From Toxonevra muliebris (taxonomy: Eukaryota; Arthropoda; Insecta; Diptera; Pallopteridae), in contig OY829326.1 of assembly GCA_963691655.1 (NCBI GenBank), positions 110,829,388-110,893,387 of the forward strand: DNA of 64,000 nt, in the 5' to 3' direction. How positions within the stretch are numbered: the stretch's first letter is position 1; each line of letters starts with the position of its first letter. This document shows positions 22,851 through 34,565 of the stretch, piece by piece. The position numbers were made by a program, and so were the translations under genes. Below the pieces are notes generated by a model, which saw only the letters and a list, made by a program, of their open reading frames with translations, was not told where the DNA came from and searched no databases.

Positions 22851-25289
22851 CCCCTTTACCCTGAAGTACATATATATTGATTTAATGAAAATACAGTTGA
22901 GAAGGAAAAGAAAAAACAGTTGAAAAGTAAATAGAGAAAAACCAATTAGATATTTTCCTGCCCAATAAAACGGATTGAAGAAAAAGTGTATAAGAATCTG
23001 TTAGATTAAAAAGGGATAAAAGGAAGTGCAGGAGATGCGATGAAGAGATTCTGAAATAAAATGTGTGACCGTTGGTAATTCAAAGTGGCGTGAAAAAAGT
23101 ATATGTGTAAACAAGTTATGTGCAGTGAATGTTTTGGAGTGAATGCTGATACTTAGAATGGCAATTGGAGTAAAAGTGCAGTGAAAGTAAGCCGGAGGTT
23201 GTAAAATTTGCAGGTATGTGGGCAAAATATTATTATTAGAGAGGGTATTGATTGTAGATTCCAGAGATAGATAACTCCAACCAAGTAATTAAGTTTGATG
23301 GTAACATCCAAGTGAAGCCATGACTAGTATGCACGAGTAGAAAGCCAACAGCGGATAAATTTTAAGAAAGGATTTGAAAGGAATACTCGTAAGATATAGC
23401 GTTTTTTCTTATTGTTGATACAAAGTGGTAAAGTTCTTTGTTTTTTTTGTAGTGAGAATATCACAAAACTCTAGGGTACTCCTTTTTTTACCCCTTCACT
23501 CAATTTTGTTATCCATACAAGTATATAAGTGAAGGTGTGTGTGATTTTATATCGTTTGGTCGGGTCGATACCCAATGCGGTTTTTGTCAGAAGTGGAAAT
23601 TTAAGTCGTCTTGTCTCAAACTTGAAAGATGTTATCGATTGGATTAGGTTAAGTAAAATAAGTAAAGAAATAAAGAAAAGGAGGTGAATTCTTGTAGTAG
23701 TGTTATTGATAAAGTTAGTTTAAAGTGTAATTGTAAAGCTGAAGCGAATGCCAGAGAACGGGAGGCTTATGTTTTATCGACGGTTGTCTAAATAAAGTGC
23801 TCTTTAGGTAGGCTAGCTAGTTTATAATTCGATAAAGTTAGGGGTCTCTAGAGGCTTGCTAAAAGCTAATGTTACCTTGCATTATTTTTTGTTGAAAACA
23901 CATTTTTATTGTCTTGCTTTATATTTTTATTTATATCTCGATAGTATAATTTCATTTTTTTTATATATAAATTTTAATTATTTTTATTAATTTATTTCGA
24001 ATATTAAGAATAATTTTTTTTTTATTACTTTATATTTGTTTTTATTTTACACCCCTTTTCCTTCTCATTATTTTTTTTTAAGAAAGTCAACAGTGTTTAT
24101 TAGTTATAGTTTCTTTTTAATAAAAACGTTTTATTTAATTATAAAAATGTTGTTTGAAATTATTGAGTACATAAAGTAAGAAATCTTCGATGAACTGGTG
24201 AATACACGCTGGAGGTGGGTTGAGGATGGTGGTGTGAGTGAAGTGAATCCGACGGTAACATGGCTAGAAGGATATTCACGCCTGCCCTTGAGATAATGGT
24301 TTGATGGTTGGTGGAAGAAGAAATGGCATGGTAGAGGTTTTGGTGAGTTATAGTAAGTAGATTTTTTTTATTCGTTAGCCCCTCGATGTGAGCGACGGGT
24401 TGAGAACCTGTATCCGTGTATGTCCGTTGAGATAGGTGAGACATGTCGCACAAATACGATCGCTGAAGGGGGATGTAACAAATGTAAAACATTTCTATTA
24501 AATCTATTAAAAATGAAGACTGGCAGGAAACTTTTAAAAAAGGTGTACCAGAGCTAGAAAAGGTCTTTATAATTTTATATGTACGACGGTCTTTTTCATA
24601 TGAAATTATTGGTCGAGATACACGAAGCGGTCAGTGACAGCTGAAACTTCAGGACTGGTATAAATTACAACAAGCGATACACTAGAGCAGAGCAAGCTAG
24701 TGACTGCAATTAGCAAAATCGATCACTGAAACGAAACGATCAATCTTAAAGCTATAAGGAAGTTAAATGATTTGGGAAGACAGTTTGCGGTATCTCAGCG
24801 TTGAGCTCAATAAGTGCTTAGGTTTTAACAAACACAAAGTGATCCCTCCTTCCTACCGATAAAACTCTCATATATTGTGATCGTTCATCATGGTTAGAAA
24901 AAAAAATTGTACTGGGACGAAAATAATAAAACCCTCACCGCCCTCGAATAAACGTTTTGCATTTTGATAGCTAAAAAACCAATACCGTATGAAAATTAAG
25001 TGCAATAAGAGTTATAATTGCATACCGCACAATATCGCAGATCACAGTTCGATATTTATACTTCTTATTAATGTGCTTATTTGAGAAATAAAGTTAATTA
25101 AGACAATACGATGTAAAATGAAAGTGGCCCAAGATTTTAATTCCAAAAATAAGACTTTGAGTAAATAGAAGACATAAGCAAACCAATTATCGCAATACAA
25201 GGTGTTAAGAGAATATGATGGTTTTAATCACTGAACCTCTTTCATATTCGCAATAACTCGCAATGCATCAGCTGTTGGATCATATAGAT
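22851..25289. other. Non-coding stretch, purine-rich in its first part
   Basis: The plus strand is G/A-biased between about 22850 and 23800, with GAAAG and GTAAAG motifs. A 110-codon minus-strand frame at 24160-24492 starts near TGTTACATCCCCC, which could be an LTR-like start, but no partner end, protease, RT or gag motif was seen. Nothing else recognised. Confidence 0.45.
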
Positions 25290-26077
25290 CGGGGCGTTCC
25301 AACTTCATTTTGTTCTGAGCGAAAAATGTGGCTCACGATAGGCACAATCTTTTAAAATTAATCTGAAATCTATTATTTCTAGCACAGAATTTCAATATTA
25401 TGGTTGAAATTCTTTATTTGTGATAAAATCATAACAAACAACAAACAGATGCTCGTTTCCATTGTATTTGTGTGATGTTCAATAATTTATTCTATAGCTG
25501 AGACGGCATTTACATGTTGCCTGGATTGCTCACCCGTTATCGTTAATTTTGTTGTTTGTTTTTTTTTTTGCTTGTGGCCATTTACGTGAAGCTTGAAAGC
25601 CAGCAAACATGCGCTTTTTTTTATTTATGCAAATTTAAATAATTTGAAATTTAAATTAAAATTAAATCGAATAAAATTTTATTTAATTAGATTGCAGAAT
25701 TATTAAAAATAAAGTTAAATTAGACACCGGCAATCAAGAACAATAATATTTTGCAACTTATTAATTTTTACGCGTAAATATGAAATTTGAAACGAAAAAG
25801 AATAAAAGAAAATGAGAAAAAACGTCCAAAAAACCCAAAGAAAAATGAGCCCGCGTCTGAATGTATATCCCTTTTTTAACTCATTTCCCTTATTAAAACA
25901 ATCAGTTACTCAGGAGCAATACAGGTATCGTGAAAATGCCGTCTAAATACTGCACTCATGTAAAAAGTTAATTCTGGTGTTGCAAATGTTATTTGGTTTT
26001 TCTCTTACGCTCGCGAGCTACTAGCTAAACCTTTACGAGCCACAAATGGCTCACGAACCTGAGATTGGAATGCCTTG
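25290..26077. mobile_element. Non-autonomous hAT-type element (788 bp)
   Basis: The left end CGGGGCGTTCCAACTTCA pairs with the reverse complement of TGAGATTGGAATGCCTTG at the right end. Inverted similarity continues into a GTGGCTCACG / CGAGCCACAAATGGCTCACG block. The flanks ATATAGAT (25282-25289) and ATGTAGAT (26078-26085) match at 7 of 8 positions, the 8-bp target duplication expected of hAT. The interior is AT-rich without a transposase. The terminal repeats are diverged, so the copy is old. Confidence 0.65.
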
Positions 26078-26170
26078 ATGTAGATGATGTTATATTCAAA
26101 TGTACTAAATCGGAGCGATCAGCTTTATACTTTTGTTATATCTGAAATCTGAAAGTCAACCAGCGTTCGC

Positions 26171-26399
26171 CAGTCAGTCAGAGTCAGTCAGGGTCAGTCA
26201 GAGTCAGCCCGAGTCAGCCCGAGTCAGTCAGAGTCAGTCAGAGTCAGTCAGAGTCAGTCAGAGTCAGCCAGAGTCAGCCAGAGTCAGTCAGAGTCAGTCA
26301 GAGACAGTCAGAGTCAGTCAGAGACAGTCAGAGTCAGTCAGAGTCAGTCAGAGTCAATCAGAGTCAGTCAGAGTCAGACAAGTTTAGTCAGAGTCAGAG
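26171..26399 (+). repeat. 10-bp minisatellite, unit GAGTCAGTCA
   Basis: About 22 consecutive units of GAGTCAGTCA or point variants (GAGTCAGCCC, GAGTCAGCCA, GAGACAGTCA, GAGTCAATCA) follow each other exactly in 10-bp register with no insertion or deletion between 26171 and about 26390. The variants GAGTCAGCCC/GCCA occur in adjacent pairs, a sign of local unit duplication. The flank (26400-26465) carries degenerate GAATCAGTCAGAGTCAATT units. It creates an 84-codon Ser/Glu/Val/Arg-rich open frame starting at 26133 that is most simply an artefact of the repeat. Confidence 0.9.
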
Positions 26400-26534
26400 C
26401 ATTAGCCAGGATTGATCTGAATCAATTAGAGTTCGAATCAGTCAGAGTCAATTAGATTCAATTAAAATAAGTTTTTCAGATTCTTGTTGTTGTTCTAATG
26501 CAAAAATGAGACTATTTCCTAAGCCAAGTCTACT

Positions 26535-26600
26535 CATGGTATAGTGACAGCATGCTAGATTATCATCTCAGAGGCCCCGAATTCGAGCCCTGACATGCCT
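26535..26600 (+). other. Weak tRNA-like segment
   Basis: GGTATAGTGACAGCATGCTAG resembles an internal A-box region, and GAATTCGAGCCC about 40 nt later weakly resembles a B box. Together they look like a decayed tRNA-derived head, possibly of a SINE. The stems do not close properly and no target duplication is seen. It could be coincidence. Confidence 0.2.
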
Positions 26601-26605
26601 GTACA

Positions 26606-27480
26606 CTTGTCTTTAAAAATATTTTTGTATATTATTTCTAGTTTTCATTATAAATCCCTACGTAATATCTCTTGCCTGAGATATTAACATTTTTTCGAAT
26701 TTCGAAATTTGGTTTTTTCCAAATCTTTTTACCAGGAACCGAAAATAACAATTATTTTTGAATATTTAAATGAAAAAATCAATATGTTCCAAATATCAGA
26801 TAACAATTTCGAGTGCACCAAAATTATTATGATGGGAATCAGTTCTTTTTTTCAGAGCGTTACTACTAAAAATCTAAAATAATTTTTATCTGTATGATTT
26901 TCTCCTTCAACCCATTACAGCCTGCCCATAGATTTAGCTGCACAATTTTCATAAAAATCGTTGGAGATAGTCACACAGTCAATAGAAGTTGCCTTGCTTA
27001 ATTTAAGATTGGTAACTTCACACATTTCGTAGATTTGGAATGGGCTTTTGTGGGTTTTTTAGTGTACATGAAATTTTTTATATGGCAGAATTCTTTTGTC
27101 ATCAGTTTTGGGAAGTAAACAAATTAAAATTTTAGGTGACAAATCGTGCAAAAAAGTCTAATGTACATTCTATTGTGCATTTTGCCGGTTGGGTATTTAA
27201 ATATCCAAATCAGGAAATTTGCTCCAGAGGCTAGGTTAGCACGGGATCGCTAATTTTATCGCTAATTGTATTCAATGAAGAGCACTGATGGGTAAAAAGC
27301 CATGTCAATTTTCCCCTATTAACCCACTTTTCACTATTTTTTATATGTTATTGTTAGGTTTTTCAAAATTCGCTAAGTTTGACCTTGGGAAAGGGAAGCA
27401 AACATTGGAATTCGACCTATTTTTTTTATTTTTATTTTATTATTTAGGGGAGCCCAACCAGGCAGGCACTGTGACCTAAA
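26606..27480. other. Non-coding spacer
   Basis: AT-rich. A 63-codon plus frame at 27288-27479 has no recognisable domain. Part of 27420-27500 may be the 3' untranslated end of the minus-strand LINE tail that follows. Confidence 0.45.
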
Positions 27481-27504
27481 AAATCTTATGTGCCATTCCC
27501 CATT

Positions 27505-27715
27505 TTATGACAAAAGACGTTCAGCTGACCTAATAAAAGTCAAGACATCTTTTGTAGAAGTAGATTTTATGTGATTAGCCGTCAGAAAAGGAATACCAAA
27601 AATTCTTCCTCTGAGCCGAGCCAAAGCCGGACACTCACACAGAATGTGAGGTGTCGACTCGTCATCTTCCATTCGACCTAACTTGCTAGAGATAATTTCT
27701 AGCTCCATTTTTCCT
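27505..27715 (-). pseudogene. LINE C-terminal fragment
   Basis: The minus-strand frame contains EDDESTPHILCECPALARLR followed by GRIFGIPFL and STKDVLTFIRSAERL. This is the Cys/His-containing C-terminal tail found downstream of RNase H in I/LOA/R1-type non-LTR elements. Only this tail remains. The 67-codon frame is open but lacks reverse transcriptase and endonuclease, so it is a dead 5'-truncated copy. It differs from the tail at 2860-3075 in sequence and thus represents a different subfamily. Confidence 0.75.
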
Positions 27716-28582
27716 TAATTTAATAAAGAAAACGTGAGCCAGATATTTGTTACTAGTCCCTAGATATTCAATTTCTTGCCAACACTCTTTTTTGGGTATT
27801 TAAATACCCAGCCGACATTAATGAGTTAAATCAGAAATATGAAAATCCTTTTTTTTTCTGAACATAAAAAAAAAAAAATCGTAAAATAATTATTATTTCT
27901 GAGCAAACAGATAAAAATCAAAAAATTGTTATTATTTCTGAACGAAAAATAAAAAACCGAAAAATAGTTTTTATATATGACCAAATAAAAAAAAATTTAA
28001 GTAATAGGCATACTGCTTATAATGATTACGATACCTGCCTTTTACCTTTTTCTTCAAGTCTTTCCAAAGAGCTATATATTGTTATTTTACATTAAGTAAA
28101 TCGGGAGTTATGTATTCTAAAAAATTTAATCTGGTGCTTGTTTCAGAGTTTGAGTGACCACTACACGTAAACCATGAGAGATAATAAAATAAAAAAATAT
28201 TAAGATTCTTTAATCCTAAAACTATCACTGGGGACATATAACAAATATAGAGGTTCAAGAAGTAGGGGGCATCGTTGTCCTGTTTTTTAATCTGTGGCCA
28301 CTGGAACCGATAACAAAATAACTCGTATCTACGAATATGAGTATTTTTCTTCATTTTGTTTGCACGGATAGCCCTAGTTAAAGCTCACATTCTTTTTATT
28401 AATACTTGTATCATTTTTGCCAAATTCAGTCAGAAGAGGAAAAACTTATTTAATTTTTTAAAAATTAAAAGAACGTCTTCATAACTTCCCAAAAAGCACA
28501 CATTTTATATGCATTTTGAGAGTAAAGTCCAATCCAATTTTATGAATATATTTTTTTTAATGAAACGTTAGCCAACAGTAAA
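27716..28582. other. AT-rich non-coding stretch
   Basis: No gene recognised. Three loosely repeated TTATTATTTCTGA(G/A)C ... AAAAA(A)TC units lie at about 27845-27975. Confidence 0.45.
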
Positions 28583-30185
28583 GTTAAACCAAAGAATATA
28601 CAATACATAGAAGGCGCATCTCTCAAAATTTTTCCAAAATATGTTGCTTTCGTTTTGGGGTACGGGCGGTCGCAGTAAAGAGGAAGAGTAAAACCACTCA
28701 GTTATTTTTCTTTTACTCTCTCCCATGCACTCTCTTTGTGTTTTTTTTTTCTTAGATTCTCTCACATCGTTATAAAGTGCCGCCAAGTGAGACTGCATAT
28801 AGTTTCATAGGAATGAGTTTTTTGCGCTGTTGCCGAGTATCAATATTGTTTTCCCACCTAATTACTTTTTTTTTTTCAATTTGTGACTCAAAACTTATTT
28901 TTTAGTAAAATTTTTTTTTTATATTCGACTTCAAGGCCAGATGTTTGTTCATCCTTTTTTGGAAGGTGGGTTTGAAAATCAACAAAAAATAGTAAATTTA
29001 ATTATTTTGCATTGAAATGACAAATTCGCCTAGATAAAATAACAAACTTGATGTAAAAAATACAACTTCACTGTTCCTTATATATTTCCAGAGGCTACAG
29101 CTGACCAAACTTTTGTAAAAAAAAATTTATGGGAAAATAGGCAGAATTCAACAAAAATGCATTTTTTTTCTATTTTTAACTTATAATAACTTCTAAAATA
29201 ATGTGTTAAATATATTGGGAATACTTGTTGTTCATGGTGTAGCGTAGAAATATTTTTAATTTTTTTTAACACCTGGTCACCTTATTTTCTTGGAGTAAGC
29301 CAAAAACTACTATAGCCTCTGAAATTCAGAAAATTTTTGTTTTTATTTTTTTAAGCACTAAAATTTGTTATTGAAGACGTATGAATATTGCGTTTTGAAA
29401 ATTTTCCAAATTGGATCATGGTATCTAGTACCGGAACGAAATGGGTTATGCACGTTCTTCACAAAATGAGGTTATTGAAGTCGGTGACCACGCTTATTCA
29501 ACAGCTACTAAACAAATTATCTTTAAATTTAATATGCTTTTTCAATACATAATAATCTGGAGATTAATTGAAAGATTTATTTTTATGTAAAACCATTTTT
29601 TTTACAACTGAAATTTTGTTCATTATGTATATTTTTTCAAATCCTTCCATCAATCACTACATAATCACAGTCATCAAACACATAATCTTATAATAAAAGT
29701 AAATCCATTTCATTTTTGAATTTCAAATAATCTAGATTTGCAAAATATTCTATTAACATGTTTTTGAAAGAAATTTGTCTAAGTTAAGTTCAATACATGT
29801 ACTTTTAGATAATAAATAGTTTTTATAAAAAACTTTGGTAGTTTAACTAGAAAAAATTCTTGAAAAATTCCTTTTTTTCGCGTAACAACTGGGGATTTGA
29901 ATTTTATAATCTGTGACATACATAAATACTGCTAAATAATGAAATACCAGCTCATATTGCAAGCACCAAAAAAAAAAAAAACAGAAAACACAAAACTTCT
30001 CCATCTCATTAAACAAATACAACAGCAAAAAGAAACAAATAATTTCAACCACTCATTGCCTTTATGAGGACAACTCAATTTTGAGAGTAAATTGGAGGCA
30101 GTTATGGCTCCATAGAACAAAATTTTTGTACAAAGAAATTTGTACGTGATGCGCCTTCTATGTATTATATATTCTTTGGTTAAAC
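28583..30185 (-). mobile_element. TIR family R, copy II
   Basis: Terminal inverted repeats of 38 bp at 28583-28620 and 30148-30185 (GTTAAACCAAAGAATATA ... GAAGGCGCATC) match at 36 of 38 positions. The whole element is the inverted relative of copy I (18420-19801). Long blocks align, including GGTACGGGCGGTCGCAG near 28660 against its complement near 19715. The 1603-bp interior encodes nothing recognisable. TTAA-like bases occur at the ends (GTTAAAC), but I cannot fix the target-duplication length. Confidence 0.75.
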
Positions 30186-32173
30186 TTTGAGATGAATAGT
30201 TCTTTAACTTCATGTCTGTTTCTTCTAATTGCAAAAACTGCTAAATTATTACTGTGCATATATTTAAATAGGTGCATATATTTAAATAGGTGCATGTATA
30301 TGTATGTTTGCGGATATTTTTCATATGTGCATGAAACAAAATAAACATTTTGTTTTAAGAAATGCCTGTGTGAAATTGTGAAATTGCCTTTCAAATGCAT
30401 GAAATTCATGGCAATAACATAACTGCAACAGATATGCTCTCAAATACTTTTCAAATTAACTAGAGTGTGAATTATTTGATGCTGATAAAGTTTCTCTCTC
30501 GAATATAATATTAATTGAGAATTTTTAACATTTTTGAGAGCACAACTTTGCTATGCTAACGTTTATTCACTGTAATTATAACAGTGCATAAAGAGAGCTT
30601 TATTCCATCATAGCAGAACTTAAATATTTTTTGGGACACATTGAAAAGCAAAGGTGAGAGAATGAGCATTAGATTAACACAGCAACACAGTAAGCTCTTC
30701 TGTATGTCATATATCCTTTTGTCACTGTTATTACCAAAGAAATATTTCAAAATGTTTAGCACACAAAGCATAAATGACAATGTGTGTTGGTGCCATGAAG
30801 CATAATGCAAATCATATCCGCTCATCAGCTTCCTGTTAAGGTGAAACCGGTGTGTGTGTGTGTATGTTTGTATGCCAGCTCACCTTCCTACACTTACCAT
30901 TACCTTTATTTATGTTAATCTTAAGGGTTTGTAAAAATGCCACCTTATTGCTGGTACTTTGAAGTGTGTGTAATTGGCTTAATTAACAATTAAATGACCG
31001 CTGCCTTTTAGTGTTATATTCTCAATAGCTTTTGCATGTATCTTTTGTACTGTTGTGGTGTGGATGCTTAAAATATATTTGGTTGCGGTGTGAGTTTTGT
31101 GTCTGTTTAATTAAAAAAATTTCAAAATTTCTATGTGATTAAAATACAAAATTTACGATCATCAGTTTATAGCAAAGAAATGAGAAGTCGTTAAAGGAAT
31201 CTAAGTAAACCAGAATTAATTATAAATTTCTATTTCTATCTTATACATAGATAAAAATTCAACTTGAGTAATATGTGAAAGGAGATGGTATAAAAATTTG
31301 AATCCTTTCAAATTGAAAATTACAGAACAATTCAGCATAAGAATAAAACCAAAAAATAGATTGATCTATTATCTACTACTATTGAAATACTAAATTCACA
31401 GAGATAAATTCAGTAAAAAAAACCTCGTTGCACAAAGAAATGAGATTAGGAAAATAAGAACAATAAGCAAAGTAAGAGAACATAAACACAATAAGTCACT
31501 TTAATTAAATTTGGTACATTTTTTTCATGCATCGTTGCATTCAAATCTTCTTTTTTTCAATTCATGTATAGTCGCACTAAGGGATATACGAGTGAACGAG
31601 AGAGCGCAAGTGTACAAGTTTCCTTTGTAAACAATTTTTAGCCTGGCCAAATTGAAACTTTGATTTTGTGATGATTTTACTTGCCTAAGACCAAGGGAGA
31701 AAGAAAAACAGTGAGTGATAGAGATGTAGAGACATATAAAATTTAAGTGCAGCAAAGAAGTCGCAATTATTTATTTAAAATGCTGCAAAATTCACAGTAG
31801 TAGAGCAAGTAGATTTTATTGCTATTTTCTTTTTATTTTTGTTTCACTTAGAAGTTGAAAAAGTAACAAGATAGGAGTGCATACAAATACATAAAAGAAA
31901 AATAACAAACAAAATTAACACAAATAAAAAGTTGTCGGCCAGAGTGACCCGCAATAACAAAGCGCCAGGGTAAGTTGTATAACTTTGGGAGAAGAAAGAA
32001 AGAAATAAAGAAATCTGAATTAAATGTTAAAACTAGTATAAAGTCACTGAAAAATTTGGTTATTATTATATTCGCTACACATAAGAATTTCGCACGTACA
32101 GTTTGTTTCAAAAGAGTTGATGAATAGAAACATGTGCTGAGATTTTTTGTCTCACATATTCATATATCTCATA
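30186..32173. other. AT-rich non-coding stretch
   Basis: No gene recognised. Two perfect tandem copies of the 18-mer TGCATATATTTAAATAGG lie at 30255-30290, and a (GT)n tract at about 30850-30866. Several short frames have no domains. Confidence 0.55.
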
Positions 32174-32742
32174 TACAGTGTCGGACAAAACTAAAGCACG
32201 AAGTCTTCCTTGTCAACATTTAGTTCAATAGAATTTAAAATTATGCAAGTATGCACATATTTTTTTGTTTGTTTTATAAATTTAGTATATTTATGCACTT
32301 GTTGAAACAAAATTATATTCAAAACTGGGAAACGTTTTTCTTTTTTTTACTAACATTGCGCAATATGCCTAAACCTGCCGCGACAAACTAAAACACATTA
32401 TCTTTTTCGCTTACAATTACAATCAATTGTTAACAACAAACAACAACAACTATGTTTAAACTAGAAACCCGTTATTTTGGAAAACAAAAAGCTGGTTTTA
32501 AACAAAATTGGAAGCGCCTATAAGTTTTTGGTTATCATTCGCCGTCACCGTTCGCATTTCAAAATTTCGCTTCCCAAAATTGCTCGAAATAAATATTCTG
32601 CACAATTTAGAGAAAATATTTTAAGTGGATTTAATAAAGCTGAATCAGTGACATGCATTGTAAAAAAAAATTTGTATTCGCCGTTACGTTAATTCCCGAG
32701 CTATAAGCCATTTTCGCGCTTCCCATTTTTTTAAATACTAAA

Positions 32743-33541
32743 TATGGAGGTGTCAGACCGAGGGGCACAATCAAACGTGTGGATCAGGCCATCATTCGGT
32801 TTATAAAAAAAGATCCTTTTATATTTTGGAAATAAATTGCGTTTAAATATTTCTCACAGGTTTATCCAACGACGAGCTGGGAAGGGTGGCTTAGGAACAT
32901 AGCAAAACGTAAAAAATCCATTTATTTCTCGAAAGAACCGACAGGCAAGGCTCGAATTCGTAGCCGCGCACTTAAGCTGGGCTACTGCCAAATGAAAGAC
33001 CGTGCTTCTTACTGATGAATCGATATTTAACACGAAAGGTTGCGAAGGATTATTGCTAGTGTGCAGACCAAAAGGGCAACGATGAAATCCGCGTTATTTG
33101 AAAAACACCATATAATACGGGAGAGGCAACGTAGTGCTCTAGTGATTTTTTTTAGCCATGGAATCGGTTCAATTCATAAAATGGGAGGTATTATGAACCG
33201 TCTGAGTGCAAAGATATTCCCCAGAATGCTATATTACCTTATACTACAAGTCAACCAGTACAATGACGATCCTAGCACGGTGTGTAAAAGAGTGGTTTGT
33301 TGTCAATAAGATCAGTATTTTATAGTGGCCCACCCATTCACTCAATCTCAATCCCAAAAAATGTATAGGTAATTATAGATCGTAAAATTCAGCGTATAAA
33401 GGATAAAAATATGGATTCCATTTTCTACCAATCGGAGATTGCATGGAATAACATTTCCGTGGACGTTTTGAGGAATTTTACTGAGTCCATGCCACGTAAA
33501 TGTGCAACAGCTCTGAAAAATAATGGATACGCTACAAAATA
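32743..33541 (+). pseudogene. Tc1-family (DD34E-type) transposase pseudogene
   Basis: Readable blocks in order are PRGTIKRVDQAIIRFIKKD (second part of the paired-like DNA-binding region), KNPFISRKNRQARLEFVAAH, LLTDESIFNTKGCEGLLLV with the first catalytic aspartate, CRPKGQR, and HGIGSIHKMGGIMNR (FSWHGIGP in the family). Later come EWFVVNKISVL and a decayed WPTHSLNLNP equivalent to WPAQSPDLNPIE, and AWNNISVDVLRNFTESM-PRK near the C-terminus. Frames shift repeatedly and stops are common, so the gene is dead. The N-terminal start could not be placed. Confidence 0.8.
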
Positions 33542-33686
33542 GTGGAGAAATCGAGAAATCGAACTTTTCCTTTATTATATTCCATATGTGCTTTAGTTTT
33601 GTCGCGCCAGTTTTATGCATTTTGTTACTTTTGAGTTAATATTTTTATTTTATGTGATAAATAATATTATATTTGATTATAACGAG

Positions 33687-34443
33687 CAAGGCCGTATTTA
33701 GAGGGGGGGGGAGGGGGGGGGCAGTTTGTGGGTTCTGATCTGAAGTTTAAAAATTAATAAAAAATAGAAAAAATTATCGGATCCTTGTAAAATTAGACTT
33801 GCTAGACCCCATTTTTTTTCCTAAAACGTGACGTGATGGAAAGTTTTTGACTTCAGATTCGTGTTCAACGTGAAAAATTCTTTCGCAAAAACTCCGTCTT
33901 ATCAGCAAAACCCATCTTAAAATTAATTTTTTAACGCATTATTTCTCAGAGCACCACGACTAGAAAGATCTCTTTCAATGCTGTGACTTCACGAATTTAG
34001 GGAATATAAGCCAGCCTCATCCGGGTTCCTTATCATTAATAATGGCTCAAATTCCCAATGATGATCATTTGAAAAAATGAGCCTCTACTATTTTTGGTAA
34101 TTTTTTTTAGGGTGGGTACATCATCAGAAGTGGGAAGTCAATGAGTTAATGAAATTATGTCCCTCACGATAAAAAAAAATGCACTAGAATGCACATTGAA
34201 TAATATTTATTTGAAAAAATTTTATTTGATTATTCTGGGAGTTTTTTGCCACTTTTGGCCATTTTTTTGAGGTTAAGATTAAAAAAAATCGGAAAATTTT
34301 TCCTAAAATTTTAATTTTATAGGGTCCATCAAATGTATCATTAATTTAATTTATTGTATTTAAAAATCAGTTTGATAAAAATTATTTATGAATATTTTCT
34401 GAAAACCCCTCCCCCCCGAAAAAAATTTCTGGCTACGGCCCTG
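33687..34443 (+). mobile_element. Non-autonomous hAT element, copy 2, with perfect 8-bp duplication
   Basis: The element begins CAAGGCCGTATTTAGAGGGG and ends TTCTGGCTACGGCCCTG. It is flanked by ATAACGAG at 33679-33686 and again at 34444-34451, a perfect 8-bp target duplication typical of hAT. It has a G-run at the left end and a C-run at the right end, with no transposase. It is an internally deleted relative of copy 1. It sits between the inner and outer right repeats of the Tc1-like element and is therefore younger than that element. Confidence 0.88.
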
Positions 34444-34565
34444 ATAACGAGTGTATATTCTTACTACATTCATAAAAAAAATTTCAGTCCACGCATGTTT
34501 TACAATATTACTGAACAAAATGCAAACAAAGAAGAATCCGTGCTTTAGTTTTGTCCGACACTGTA

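Larger units (their letters stand above)
32176..34563 (+). mobile_element. Tc1-like element with IR/DR architecture, hosting a nested hAT
   Basis: The outer ends CAGTGTCGGACAAAACTAAA (32176) and its complement (ending 34563) match for 25 bp and are flanked by TA on both sides (32174-32175, 34564-34565). A second, inner copy of the core GACAAAACTAAAGCAC-like motif lies about 200 bp inside each end (left about 32377-32400, right about 33585-33610). On the right the distance becomes about 200 bp once the nested 757-bp hAT and its 8-bp duplication are subtracted. Repeated sites within long inverted ends are the IR/DR arrangement known from Bari-, Minos- and Sleeping Beauty-type elements. Corrected length is about 1623 bp. 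Confidence 0.85.

Noticed and set aside
24160..24492. 110-codon minus-strand ORF starting near TGTTACATCCCCC
   Set aside because: No gag, protease or other motif; a possible LTR start without partner is not enough to call an element.
24655..24700. TATAAA near GGTATAAATTACAACAAG as a core promoter
   Set aside because: TATA-like motifs are frequent in AT-rich DNA and no transcript structure or ORF is recognisable downstream.
26133..26387. 84-codon Ser/Glu/Val/Arg repeat protein
   Set aside because: It is a direct translation of a 10-bp minisatellite that is open in every frame; no start context or conservation evidence.
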